The notes: generated by a model not told the origin, from the letters alone. A stretch of 55,395 nucleotides of DNA from Chara braunii (GCA_003427395.1 BFEA01000537.1:542333-597727); one strand, 5' to 3'; counted from the stretch's first letter, positions 21,042 to 31,392 are shown. A program made the numbers and translations.

Positions 21042-24000
21042 ATGGAGTGGGTCAATGCAGTTTATGGGAAGAACAAAAGATGGACTCGAACTTTGCAGCA
21101 AGCTGATCTAGATATGAGATCAATTAACGTAAACGGTCTGGCTTCCCGCAGCCCAGACAAAATCAAAGCACTATGGGACCTGATGAATGGGGTTGGGGGT
21201 AGATCTTGGCCGGACGTAATCTGCGTACAGGAAACCCACCTAATGAATATTGCAGAACACCTCAGGGTGCACAAACAGACTTGGCCCTTCCAAAGCTACC
21301 AAGTTTTTGCCCCTCGTCCAGGGAGCTCAGGGGTAGCTATTTGGATCCCGCCTGACTCTCGATTCGAAGTCCTCTGCCGGGAGAAGGACGAGGAGGAGGG
21401 ACGATGGGTTAAAATATTGGGCATGTTAGAATTAGAGGTTGTCTGTATTATTTCCTTATACGCCCCTAATACGGGCAAGGAAAGACGTTCCTTTTTTGAA
21501 AAAATAGCATCCATCCCTACCCCGAGCGTCCCTCCAATTGTAGCGGGAGACTTCAACTCCGCACCAGAAAGATGGCTAAACCGGTGGAGAGTCCCCCATT
21601 CCACCGCCCATAATGCAGAAGAAGACAAACACATGCTCAAGGATTTGTGCATCTCTCTCTCCCTCTTCGACACTTTCAGACGTAACTACCCGACGGAAAG
21701 AGCCTTTACATGCATTAAAAACAATGACTCGACCAGACTCTTCAAATCCCGAATTGACCTAATCTTAGTATCGAAAGATTTGGGAGGGGGCTCTCTGTAT
21801 CGACGATTCTCCCAACTAGCCCGTACCCTGGACTGGACCACAAGATGTGTATAGCAGTCTGGACTCTTCGTAAACGCCCAGACCAAGGGGCCAGCTATTA
21901 CAAACTTAATACCTCCCTTCTTAAAATTAGCTCTTTTAGGCAATACCTACAACAAGCCTGGGAATTCTGGAAAGACCATCGCCACCATCAGGAATCACAA
22001 ATTGTGCGGTTCAACAATGGTCTGTTCTTTATGGCCAAAAAGAGCAATGAATTTTCCAAACAGATCGCTGCCCAAAGGCACAGTAAAAAAATCATAATCA
22101 TGCAAGAGTTAGTGAACCTGGAAAAAGAACAAAATCTACAAACTCCGCATGGGCAGGAACAGAGGATCACCGAAATACAATCCCGAATACAAGAGCTGAA
22201 AGATCAACTTCTCAGACATGCATAGTACAGATGGCAAGGCACCCAAACTAGGGCACGACTATCTAGGTTCTCCACTGAAGGGATGATGGATTCTCGGTTC
22301 TTCAATTTGACTAAAAGACGACATCACAGAACGACGATCGAGACACTATATGAACCCAACGCCAGGGACTCGGACCCGGCGGTAACTACCGCTCGCTGTA
22401 CAAAAATAACGTATGATTTTTACAAAGACCTCTTTTCGTCTCGTTTAGATACATATGACATGTCACAACATAACCGCCTAATCCAAGACTTCTTGGCTCC
22501 GCTCAAAAAGACACTAACACCAGAACAACGGAGGGTTTTGGAAGCCCCGTTATCCAAAAACGAGATATGGACCGCCCTCATGCAAATGAAGGAGGAAAAG
22601 GCTCCCGGGATAGATGGCTTCCCCAAAGAATTTTGGGAAACCATATGAGACTTTATGAATCAGGATGTCATGGATTTCTATAACGAAGTCTGACTTACGG
22701 GAGAGATGGGAGAAAGGGTGGGCTAAGGGATCCTGACTCTTCTTTACAAAAAGGGTGATAAAATGGACATTAGAAACGATAGACCAATAACACTCCTTAC
22801 AGTGGTATACAAAATGTTGTCGAAGGTCTTGGTTAACCGTATGATCCCGATAATGAAGGATATTATCCACCCTGCCCAAACGAGCTTCATGGAAAACAGG
22901 AATATACAGGAAAACATCCTGTTGATCCATGAGATCCTCCAGCTTACAAGACATTTGCGTCAAAACGCGACACTAATCTTCATCAATTTTGAAAAAGCCT
23001 ACGACCACGTGGACTGACTGTTCCTAGACAAGTGCCTTGAGAAAATTAACTTCGGACCGGATTTCAGACGATGGATACAGATCCTGCACAGGAACGCTAC
23101 CACATGTGTCCGGGTCAATGGTAGCCTTGCACCGCCACTGCGCCTAGAACGCTCGGTCCGCCAAGGGGACCCCATTGCTCCCTTCCTCTTCCTAGTTATC
23201 ATGATGACCTTAGCCGCCAATCTTTGGGCAAATAAGAACATCACAAAAATTTTAATTACTCATATTCCCGAGGAAGCTATCCCGGTATGTTCCCTGTTTG
23301 CAGATGACCTCACAATCATGGCAGAGGCCACACACCGTAATATGGAGGAAATCCGATGTATGATGGACAAGTTCTCCAAGGTCTCTGACATGTCTGTCAA
23401 TTGGGGGTCTAAGACACAGGGGTGGTGGATCCATTATCAAGGAGGACGTCCTCCAGAAGTCCCACGTATTGCCTGGAAGCCTCAGGAAACCCCGATAAGA
23501 ATTTTGGGAGTCTCCATGGCTACAGAGGGACGACCACCAATCAATGACGAATGAATTAGCTCCCCGACTTAGCACAAATTAGACAGTTGGAGGAACAAAC
23601 ACACATCCCTCTTCGGTCGAGCCTTGGTCCTCAACAATGTCGTTTTTGCATCTCTATGGTATAATCACTGTTGTGACCCCTAAGCAAAGAGGCTCTAAGA
23701 GGACTGAAGCAAAAGGCAACCGCTTTCTTGAGGAGGGGGGACAGGGAACAACCCAACGTGATCAGTAGGGTGGCCTGGGACTCCATCATCCAACCAAAAG
23801 CAGAGGGAGGCCTGAGAATCCTTGACCCAACCACGCAAGTACAAGCATTACGTGTCAAATGGATTAAGAAACTCATTTTTGACCCCGAGAGCCCTTGGTG
23901 CGTCTTGGCTCTGGAACATCTGGCTACGCTGGCCCCAAGGACTCCCCACACGACCCACCCACTCATTTGGCTAGAAGACCGCTTTTGGCAAATCTCGCGC

Positions 24001-25615
24001 AGACTCCCTAATCTCCCTCGTGATAGGCCGGAGGAAGGGAGTCAACCGCAGGACACCTTTTGGCCTTCATTGTTGCAAACATGGCGCAAACTCCCACTCC
24101 CGGACAGAACTCGGCCCGACCGGTGGGAGGAAGTCTATCGACAACCCCTATTTGGTAACAGATGGCTGACAGACACAAGGGGTCACGTGATGACTAGTTC
24201 TGCCCCCCCTGGAAGAACTGGGTCAAGCACGGGATACTTAGAGTAGGGGACCTCTGGGACAAAGAAAAGCACGATTGGAAGACAGGGAACCAGTTGAGAT
24301 CCACCCTGTGGTAGTGCCACCACGTAGAGGACTCATTAGAGGATCTTATCGAAGTCATTCCATTAAAATGGTTCCGAATCCTCAGACGAGGCCCTACTTT
24401 GCGAGAGGGAGATTGGGTAACTACTAATGAGTCTCCGCAACAGGTCGGTTTAGTACACATGATCTCTCCCCAGATGGTCCTAACTGAAAACTACACCATC
24501 ACAAAATCTAAGACTCTCCAAGGGAGCAAGGGGCCCTTCGAATGGAGAAACAAATCTTCAGTTTATAGAGTGAGGGTTATTGAGGAGAAGGGACAAAAGG
24601 TGGCCTTTCAACCTGACAAACCGATCCAGGACCTGCCCCTGGACCTTGTGGAATGGATCTGGCAGCCCCCTCGGAAAAGGGGCACCCCTAAGCCCAACCT
24701 CATCAGCCTACGTTCATTGACAGTCAAATCAGCTTATAAACTACTCCGTCCCAAGAGGCAGTTGAGAGATTCAATTAACGATAGATGTGCTAGACAACTA
24801 AACATCGACCGCTCTCTTCTGTCACCAATCCAATGGTTCAAAGAGCGAAATTATAGACCCATGAAAATCACCTCCTTACAGTGGCAGATAGTCCACCGCT
24901 GTCTGCCAACCAACGACTGGCTAATCGATCGTACGAATTTGGAGCAAAGAGGCCTGCTGCTTCCATGGTGCCTACGATGTCAGAGCCTCTTCCCCTTTCA
25001 TAAGAAGGCGGAGACCATCGAACACATCTTTATGCAGTGCCTGGTTGCTCAATACATATGGAGGTGGTGGGATCGAATCTGGCGGAAACTAGAACCAAAC
25101 ACTCCCTGGCCCTGGTAATGGCAAGCCATTCTGGCCGGACAATGGCCCCAGGCAGGGACAGCCACACCTTACATAGAAAACATGTACAATATCGGAAGGA
25201 GGGCGGTGATGTGGGCTCTCTGGTGGCAGAGGTGTACCCTGTCCATGGAAAAGGTACGGGTGGAGGGCGCAGAGATCATAGAACAAATACAACAGCAAAT
25301 TCACCTGGATCTCACACGCAGATGGTTAGACACTAGACTACAGCTAGACCTCCTTCTACAGACCGGGGACGTCGTAAGAAAGATCACAGAATTTTGCAAA
25401 ATTGGATACGGGGGGAAAGAGACGGATGGATGGCAAAGGTGATATGGAGTGGGGACCAGGGAGACGGGACGAGGGACTTGGAAGGGATGAGAGACTATAG
25501 GTTAGTTTTTAAGGACTGGACCAATATAGAGCCCACGTTCCCATTACCCCCCCCTTCAGATTTCCCAGACCCATTCCCACCCCACGCCCTGGCCCTGGCA
25601 GAATTGTGGTCTTGA
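21042..25615 (+). pseudogene. LINE-A ORF2 (EN-RT-zf-RVT), broken
   Basis: The ATG at 21042 is chosen because LINE-B starts ORF2 at the matching position. Endonuclease (APE type): SINVNGLAS, CVQETH with the catalytic Glu at 21231-21233, SLYAPNTGKERRSFF, AGDFNSAPERW, SRIDLILVS and DHK near 21840. Linker region to 22.6 kb, including GIDGFPKEFWE. RT: LLYKKGDKMDIR, FINFEKAYDHVD, SVRQGDPIAPFLFLVIM and the catalytic FADD at 23297-23308. zf-RVT: ITSLQWQIVHRCLPTNDWL, then LPWCLRC and EHIFMQC (24.87-25.04 kb). C-terminal tail: MRDYRLVFKDWTNIEPTFPL and DFPDPFPPHALALAEL. Breaks: a frameshift near 21838, TGA at 22646, 22691, 23015 and 23552, TAA at 22724 (each at a position that is Trp or Gln in relatives), a shift near 24240, and others. 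Confidence 0.9.
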
Positions 25616-26431
25616 TCCTCATAATCCTCTCGCTCCCTTTAAGCTATCATCCCACTTACCCCCCCACTGACACCTTCGAGGAACCCCGCCCCAGTGCCCC
25701 CTGGCGAGGACCTCGCTTACACAAGGAATCAGCCGGCATTGGCAGTCAACAGGCGGGAGGAGGAGCAAGCAGCTGGTGACAGTATCAATGGGAACAGCGG
25801 GCATTGGCAATCAGCAGGCGGGTGTTGGAGCGACAGTATCAGTCCCTAATTTCCAAATCTGGCGCCCTCCCCTCTGAGGGTGAAAAGATACAAAGGCAAC
25901 ATCAGGTTTCCAAGCCCACATGGGTCTGCTCAGTTAATCCCCTGCTCTGCAGGGTAATCAATGCTGGCAGACAACTCACAGATGCTTCTGGGTCTACACA
26001 TAAGCCTGCCCAGTCAGATACCTTGATTTTGCAGGGCAAGATAGAGCAGGCTTACATCCTAGCAATATTCTAGTTCCTCCTGCCAGCTTCTTTCTGAGAC
26101 TCATTTTCGATGACCTGCTCAGCCAATTCCCTGTATTTCAGGGTAATCAATGCTGGCAGGATTCCTGTACATGTTTTTGTTTCACCTGAGATGCTCTGCT
26201 CAGCCAATTCCCTGTATTTCAGGGTAATCAATGCTGGCAGGATTCCTGTACATATTTTTGTTTCACCTGAGATGCTCTGATTACAATCTGTATATGGGAC
26301 GCTGGACCCATTTTCCAGCAGGTGATGCTCCCCACCAATAGATGGAGCCTCTCCCTGGGTGGTAGTGGTGTCTGCTCTTATCAGCACCACTATCACCGGT
26401 GGGGGTGTTTTTCAAAGAAAAGAAAAAAAAA
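25616..26431 (+). repeat. LINE-A 3' UTR with repeated CAGGG hairpin units
   Basis: After ORF2 comes a head motif CAGTATCAGTCC and GGGTGAAAAGATACAAA, both shared with LINE-B. Units of the type CTGCTCAGYCAAT, CCCTG-loop-CAGGG, TAATCAATGCTGGCAG follow at 25926-25971, 26115-26159 and 26196-26240, with a degenerate one near 26018-26060. The last two belong to an almost perfect 81-bp tandem duplication. Then come tail T4 (26296-26348), a third stem-loop (26359-26397) and an A-rich end. No coding frame. Confidence 0.85.
26296..26348 (+). repeat. LINE 3' tail, copy T4 (end of LINE-A)
   Basis: GCTGGA-CCCATTT-TCCAGC, then GCTCC-CCACCAATAGAT-GGAGC. A third stem, GTGGTAGTGGTG with CACCACTATCAC, follows at 26359-26397 and is shared only with LINE-B among the clear copies. 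Confidence 0.92.
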
Positions 26432-27200
26432 GTATATCTCATTCGTATCCACCCAGACCCTCATTTCCCAGGTGTATTCAGTCTCCAAGTAGACCAACAC
26501 CCCCTATGTGCCTCTTCCTACCACTAACTACCATTCTTCACTTCCCAGGGCCGTGTTTCTTTATTTCTCTAGGCCAGCTCATCTCCAGAACTTCCTAGGA
26601 ACTAACTCCCTAGATCCCTTGCACCTAGACTAGTGCTTTACAACTCTCACTTGGTCCCAAGTAGGCTTGTGCTCCCTACTTCCCCTTTTTCACCTCTAAC
26701 TACCCCATATCACCTCTCTAGGGTCCTTTATGTCATTTTGTGTTGTCCGACACATTTTGGACAATACAAGTTCTTAGACTTTTGGTGACTTCTGACCCCC
26801 AAGTAATTGTCGTTGCAGCCCTAATACAAGTTTTTAGAACTTTGGTGACTTCTGACCCCCAAGTACGTCTTTGCAGCCCTAGGACATTTCGACTGTCCTT
26901 TTTTTAAACCCAGTCTTTTCATTTTTTCTAACTACTCCCTGACCTCTAGTTAACTCTTCCCAACTTATTTGCTGTTTGTTCGGAGTTGGCTTATCACAAT
27001 TGACGTCTGGTCGAATTGTTAGCCAATGCGCCCAACTTAGAGATCCTATTTTCCTCCAACGCTCTGGGACTTTCACATACTAGTCTCTAAATCGCTGTTG
27101 GTTTGCTTTCTCAATTGCTGTTTTTTTCCGTTACTTCCTCTCAACTGATTGCTTCCACCATTGGCGGTCCCTTACCGCTGATTTGGGCAGGGCCACTACT
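26432..27200. other. Unassigned spacer with a 60-bp tandem pair
   Basis: No coding frame recognised. At 26763-26822 and 26823-26880 a ~60-bp unit is repeated (AATACAAGTTCTTAGA, TTGGTGACTTCTGACCCCCA, GCAGCCCT), with a short deletion in the second. Words like CACTTCCCAGG and CTAGGGTCC recur in the surrounding CT-rich sequence. Confidence 0.45.
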
Positions 27201-27470
27201 TCCTAAGCTTGTTCTGTCAGGGACGTCGAACTCGTCAGGACCTAGGACACCCCAAACCGTCTGGTGAGTTCCACTCCCACCCCCTTACCCAAGATTTCCT
27301 AGGAGATGCTGCCATTGCTTGGTTAGACTGGTTTTGTCCATTGTGTACAAATGTTTGTGTTTTCCGTACTGTTAGGTGCAGTATTGAAAAGTGAAATTCT
27401 GCACAAACAGTTTCACGAAAGCAAGCCTGCAGCAAGGCCTGTAAATGAATTGGGGAATTGACTCGAAAAG

Positions 27471-27840
27471 TCAACAGTGTTTTGAACTTCTGTTCTGGAT
27501 CCTTGGTTTGAAAACCGAGGGTTCTGATAATGTACTCGATCTGTCGTGTGTCCTTGTCTTTTTAAGCGTTGCCATACCTTCACCTCTGGCACAATCGTTG
27601 TCATTGGTCTTGTCAGTGGAACTGTCTCCCGTCGCTATTGTAGAACCCCTAGCTGTTGCAGAGTTTATCGTGGAAGGGAAAATAAATGATTCCTTCCCAA
27701 TCTGCCAGTCAAAACCATCATAGAAAGCCCGCCTGTCCTGCGAAGACAGGTTGATCGCCTTCTGCTCGTCTTGTGTCATGACCCCGAAGGGCTTCACTCC
27801 AAAATCCCTAGAGTAGTCATAAATTCTCTTTGCGGAAAGG
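27471..27840 (-). CDS. Unrecognised open frame, possible exon
   Basis: The minus strand is open from upstream of 27840 to a stop at 27471. It includes RIYDYSRDFGVKPFGVM, LSSQDRRAFYDGFDWQIGK and a Ser/Thr-rich part. Its composition looks like ordinary protein rather than low complexity, and the frame stays open upstream of the first ATG (27797), which could mean an exon. I do not recognise a family. No convincing splice sites or neighbours support it, and it may be a remnant of another element or chance. Confidence 0.25.
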
Positions 27841-28448
27841 ACAAAAGTGTAAAGGACGATTATGCTTGGCGACTGAAGTACCCATGCGACAGGGCTCGTT
27901 CTGGTATAGTGCTGGTGCTAGGGCTGGGAGAGGTCGACCTGGCCTAGCGCTGGTGCCTGCGACTGCTGTCCGGTATATCCGAGGTAGGGCCAATAGTGGC
28001 CCCGTCGATAGGGAAGCAGGGGTTACGCTGAGGAAGAAGAACGATGAGGTAGTCAGGGGTGGGTCCTGTGAGCATCCAAAAAAAAAATTAAAAAAATCGC
28101 TTCATCGAGGTTAACAGGTTTTGGTACCGTCATCTACACTTGGTAGCGGAGATCCCCCTTCCTCATCACTTCTCATTTGTGACTTGACGCCTGAATGTGA
28201 CCATCCTCCCAGCTGCACTTGTCTTTCGCCTAGGCAAAGGATGGAGCAGCACTTTCACGGGTTCCTGCTGGCGAGGGATGTCGGCTCCATGTCCTCGTGT
28301 GTGGACTGTTGGGGACGATCTGCAGGTCTGGCCACTCTATCTGTGTGCGCAGGTGGTCTTAACAGGAATTTCCAACTAGTTGAAGCCAATTGCCTTGCAC
28401 ATTAGTCTCTGACTGGGTGCAAGAGATAAGTGGTGTGTTCGGCCTCAA
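27841..28448. other. Unassigned spacer
   Basis: Mixed-composition sequence with no recognisable protein, RNA or repeat until the retroposon-like tail at 28449. A short poly(A) (28078-28089) interrupts it. Confidence 0.35.
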
Positions 28449-28505
28449 TCTTCTTATTGATAATATCAGCCTTGGGCAGGGGGCCCGGTTAAAAAAAAAA
28501 AAAGA
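28449..28505 (+). repeat. Retroposon-like 3' end, second tail family
   Basis: TTGATAATATCAGCCTTGGG, then CAGGGGGCCCGGTT and poly(A). About 45 bp of it matches the 3' end of the insertion inside LINE-B (43.72-43.82 kb, minus), including CGGCCTC upstream. The sequences further upstream differ. This looks like a shared 3' tail of a second LINE/SINE set. Confidence 0.6.
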
Positions 28506-28811
28506 AACAAGTGCGGTAGTAGCACACTTTCAAACTGTAAAGGCAAAAAAAACACTAATGGGCAATGGAAAAATGGCCGCAGTTCGAAAAGGCAGTCATA
28601 ACATCAGAAGGCGGTAACATCAGGCGCCGAGTTTGAAAAGGGCGGTTGTAGCACCCTTTTTTTTTTTCTTTTTTTTTCCTTCGATCGCGCGTCGCGCGTC
28701 ACACCGCGTTTTTTTTTTCTTTTTTTCTTTTTTTTTTCTTTTTTTGGATGCGCATCGAACCGCGTCGCATCGCGCCGTGGCTGGGAAAAAAAAAAAAAAA
28801 AAAGAGGCCCC
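28506..28811. other. T-rich tracts and GCGC palindromes beside the satellite
   Basis: Contains two near-repeats of GCGGTARTAGCAC / GCGGTTGTAGCAC context, long interrupted T runs (28659-28745), GCGCGTCGCGCGTC, and a poly(A) at 28783-28802 leading into the satellite. Open frames here are low-complexity artefacts. Confidence 0.5.
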
Positions 28812-28866
28812 ATGGTTGGACCATGGCCGAGATGTCTCGGCCACACCCCAAATTGGCCACGGCCGG
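28812..28866. repeat. Palindromic GGCCGAGA satellite, left of gap 1
   Basis: GGCCGAGATGTCTCGGCC is followed by ACACCCCAAATTGGCCACGG, the reverse complement of the 36-bp unit at 40.3 kb. It runs into the N gap. Confidence 0.85.
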
Positions 28867-29319
28867 NNNNNNNNNNNNNNNNNNNNNNNNNNNNNNNNNN
28901 NNNNNNNNNNNNNNNNNNNNNNNNNNNNNNNNNNNNNNNNNNNNNNNNNNNNNNNNNNNNNNNNNNNNNNNNNNNNNNNNNNNNNNNNNNNNNNNNNNNN
29001 NNNNNNNNNNNNNNNNNNNNNNNNNNNNNNNNNNNNNNNNNNNNNNNNNNNNNNNNNNNNNNNNNNNNNNNNNNNNNNNNNNNNNNNNNNNNNNNNNNNN
29101 NNNNNNNNNNNNNNNNNNNNNNNNNNNNNNNNNNNNNNNNNNNNNNNNNNNNNNNNNNNNNNNNNNNNNNNNNNNNNNNNNNNNNNNNNNNNNNNNNNNN
29201 NNNNNNNNNNNNNNNNNNNNNNNNNNNNNNNNNNNNNNNNNNNNNNNNNNNNNNNNNNNNNNNNNNNNNNNNNNNNNNNNNNNNNNNNNNNNNNNNNNNN
29301 NNNNNNNNNNNNNNNNNNN
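28867..29319. other. Assembly gap (453 N)
   Basis: All bases are N. The left flank is palindromic satellite and the right flank is poly(A), so the missing DNA is probably more satellite. The real length is unknown. Confidence 0.99.
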
Positions 29320-29527
29320 CCAAAAAAAAAAAAAAAAAAAAAAACGCCCAGGAGGTGGATTCCATTTGAAACGGGCACGAATGCTTGGCTTTGAGTGTGT
29401 GATGTCCCATTGATGCAGGTGGCACTTTGGACCAAGACAACCATGACAACGAAGCTCGCTGTGAGGGTCCACCTAGCATGGGAGAGCACTAGGCAAAGGG
29501 AAACGGGTGTGGCGTGTGGCATTACCA

Positions 29528-29872
29528 TCAGCGAACAAGGGTGGAGTCATCAAGCAGGCCACCTGCTCCCTCGGCAACTGCTGGAACATCACCCGTGGCT
29601 TGAGCGGGAAAAGAACTCCCACCAACCCGGGCATCGAACAAGGCTTGGGGTACGACTTGTCGGTGAGGCGTGGGAGGTATCGTGTAACCCGCTGAGTTCG
29701 CGGAGATGCCGCTGCATGCGGTCGAGGAGGGGGCAGGTGGAGTAGGCGTACGGATGTCAACTGCAGCACACCTCCGAACACCACAGGCACGCGGAAATGG
29801 TGGGAAAGTGGCTTTGTGATGGAAGGCAAAGCTTGTGAGTGTCCCTCCTCTTGAGGAGTCTTTGATGCCCAA
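29528..29872 (-). CDS. Unrecognised open frame in an unassigned region
   Basis: A 114-codon frame (MGIKDSSRGGTLTSFAFHHK, later TIPPTPHRQVVPQALFDARV) in the 29.32-30.15 kb stretch, where nothing else was recognised. Its composition is Ala/Pro/Ser-rich. No known domain was seen, and overlapping frames on both strands are also open, so it may be chance or a diverged element fragment. Confidence 0.2.
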   Translation of the reverse strand: MGIKDSSRGGTLTSFAFHHKATFPPFPRACGVRRCAAVDIRTPTPPAPSSTACSGISANSAGYTIPPTPHRQVVPQALFDARVGGSSFPAQATGDVPAVAEGAGGLLDDSTLVR

Positions 29873-30149
29873 TTTGTAGCCTGTTGCTACCTCACCTTGC
29901 TTGATTGACGTGAAGTTGTGCTATTCCACACGTGCTCTTGCGGGGAGTGATTGAAATGTGTGCGCACAAAGATTGTGGTCTTCAAGGAGAGATGATGTAC
30001 ACAGTCCCTGCCATGCGTGGTGTGTCACAAATGGACGCAGATGTTTGTTTGACATCTTGTGCGTGAAGCTCAAGTGGTGTTGCACATCTCGTCCAGAGCA
30101 AAGGCCTTGGATTGCCGGGCTGAATCTGTTACAGCCTGGACATCACCAT

Positions 30150-30222
30150 TTATTTTTATTTTTATTATTTTTCTTGAACAAATGCTCCAGTCTATTCGTG
30201 GGGAGCAGCACGTGCTGGGAAT
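30150..30222 (-). repeat. LINE 3' tail T5 with A-rich end
   Basis: The minus strand reads CCCAGCACGTGCT, GCTCC-CCACGAATAGACT-GGAGC, then AAGAAAAATAATAAAAATAAA. The first stem-loop is half missing. No LINE coding sequence lies upstream, so this is a short 5'-truncated insertion. Confidence 0.75.
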
Positions 30223-30845
30223 TGATGCGGAAGCTGTGCTGGCATGCTTGTTCTCCAGTGCAGTGCTCCAGGATGTCATTATCGTCATATAAGTGGTGAT
30301 TGCGCCCAAGGTCGTCAAGAGGTGGGCATGCCTCGAGATCTTACGGGTGAGTGATCTTACGTATGTCTCCTCCAATTCCCCGTGGAGAGGCTGTCACCCC
30401 TGTGCCATTGGCTATTGTTGTCGAACTGTGGAAGCGTGGAAGCCTTGGAGCCATGTAAGCACAATACCATCATGTGCTCTGCACACTTTGCTTAACGTGA
30501 GTGGTGCGCTCGAAGTGTGCTCTGTGCTGGACGTACGCGCAATGCTTGAGGTGTGCGGTGTGCAAGGGATAGGTGGTGTGCTCGAATTGCAGGACGTCAT
30601 CTCCTTCTTGCTGGAAGTGCACACTGCTTGAGGTGTTGTCTTGTGACGCTCAAACTGGAAGTTCACGCCCTGCTCTGCTTTCCTTGTCGGAGTGACTAAA
30701 GCACGGAAAGGGGCCTGGAAAGCGGCAAAATGGGGTGTGCCAAGGATTTTTGGAAAATTGAATGTGGAGACACAGACAGAACTGAAATCTCCCATGTGGT
30801 CCCATATATTGAGCGATGAACAAAGGCGAGAAGGGGATGTGAGGG
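30223..30845. other. Unassigned spacer
   Basis: A degenerate short repeat of GGTGTGCTCGAA / GAAGTGTGCTCTG / GAGGTGTGCGGTG words at about 30500-30600. A similar wording recurs near 37600-37680. No coding frame recognised. Confidence 0.35.
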
Positions 30846-30892
30846 GGGCGGGGGGGGGGGGGGAGGGTCGTTTTTTTTTTTTTTTTTTTTTT
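30846..30892. repeat. Poly(G) and poly(T) tracts beside the 5S sequence
   Basis: A G run with one C (30844-30863), then a run of about 22 T (30871-30892). In 5S sense this is a poly(A) directly after the 3' end of the 5S sequence, then a C run. Confidence 0.95.
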
Positions 30893-30898
30893 AATTAG

Positions 30899-31013
30899 GT
30901 ACAGTACTGGGACTTCCCAGGAGGTCACCCTTCCCAGTACTATACCGGCCCAACGGCGCTTGGCTTCCGAGTTTGAATGGGATCGGGTGCATTAGCCGTG
31001 GTATGACCGTACC
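30899..31013 (-). rRNA. 5S rRNA sequence, possibly retroposed
   Basis: Minus strand, ~115 nt. It begins GGTACGGTCATACCACGG and ends CCCAGTACTGTACC. Hallmarks of eukaryotic 5S are present: CATACCA, the GATCCCAT block, AAGCGCCGTTGGGC (box A region), GTATAGTACTGGGAAGGGTG and GACCTCCTGGGAAGTCCC (box C region). The closing helix pairs GGTACGG with CTGTACC (one G-U), so folding is intact. The usual plant gene is ~119-120 nt. After the 3' end comes TAATT and then poly(A); a Pol III gene should end in a T run. This suggests a reverse-transcribed copy or the 5S head of a SINE/Cassandra-like element rather than an ordinary 5S gene. No second unit is in the window. Confidence 0.85.
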
Positions 31014-31392
31014 ACACAATGAGCACGTTCAGATAAATCATCAGGAGATTCCACGACAATGAGACTAGAAACCTACTAAGAATTTTGGGGCAACTTCAAA
31101 CCTTTTTTGTAAGGAACTTCAGAGTTAAACACAATCCAGAAAACGACTCAGGAATCCACCAACAGTCCTCTTTACCTCACTCCAGCAAGACTTACTGCAG
31201 CAAAGCCACCATCTCTACTGCTGCTATGCCCTATTTCTGTCCTACCAGTTAGCCCCTTCACTAGCAGGACGCGTGATACCTTTCTCTCTCTCACCTCAAC
31301 CCCTTTCCTACCCGTTACTGTGAAAAAGGTACGGGAATAGACTGCAGAAGTCCTACAAAAGCCCCAAATCCCGCAAAATCCCTAACAAAACC
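31014..31392. other. Unassigned spacer upstream of the 5S sequence
   Basis: No TATA-like or GC element at the position expected for a 5S promoter was evident just upstream of the 5S start, and no coding frame was recognised. Confidence 0.35.

Larger units (their letters stand above)
17641..26431 (+). mobile_element. LINE-A, near full-length L1-like retrotransposon
   Basis: Plus-strand LINE: a pyrimidine-rich leader, ORF1 with a CCHC-like knuckle, a conserved middle domain, ORF2 (endonuclease, RT, zf-RVT, conserved C-terminal tail), a structured 3' UTR, tail T4 and a short A-rich end at about 26412-26431. The gag-like ORF1 plus zf-RVT architecture is that of plant L1-clade LINEs. It can be aligned end to end with LINE-B on the opposite strand from ORF1 to the tail. 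The 5' boundary is uncertain. Stops and frameshifts show it is inactive. Confidence 0.88.

Noticed and set aside
22646-23554. TGA read as Trp by an altered genetic code
   Set aside because: Neighbouring frames also have TAA, TAG and frameshifts, and relatives keep TGG; simple decay explains it.
26296-26348. tRNA-derived SINE body in the LINE tail
   Set aside because: No credible A and B boxes, and the tail follows LINE ORF2 ends at a regular distance, so it is LINE 3' sequence.
28604-29528. Several long frames spanning the first gap
   Set aside because: Most of their length is N; the rest is homopolymer or satellite.
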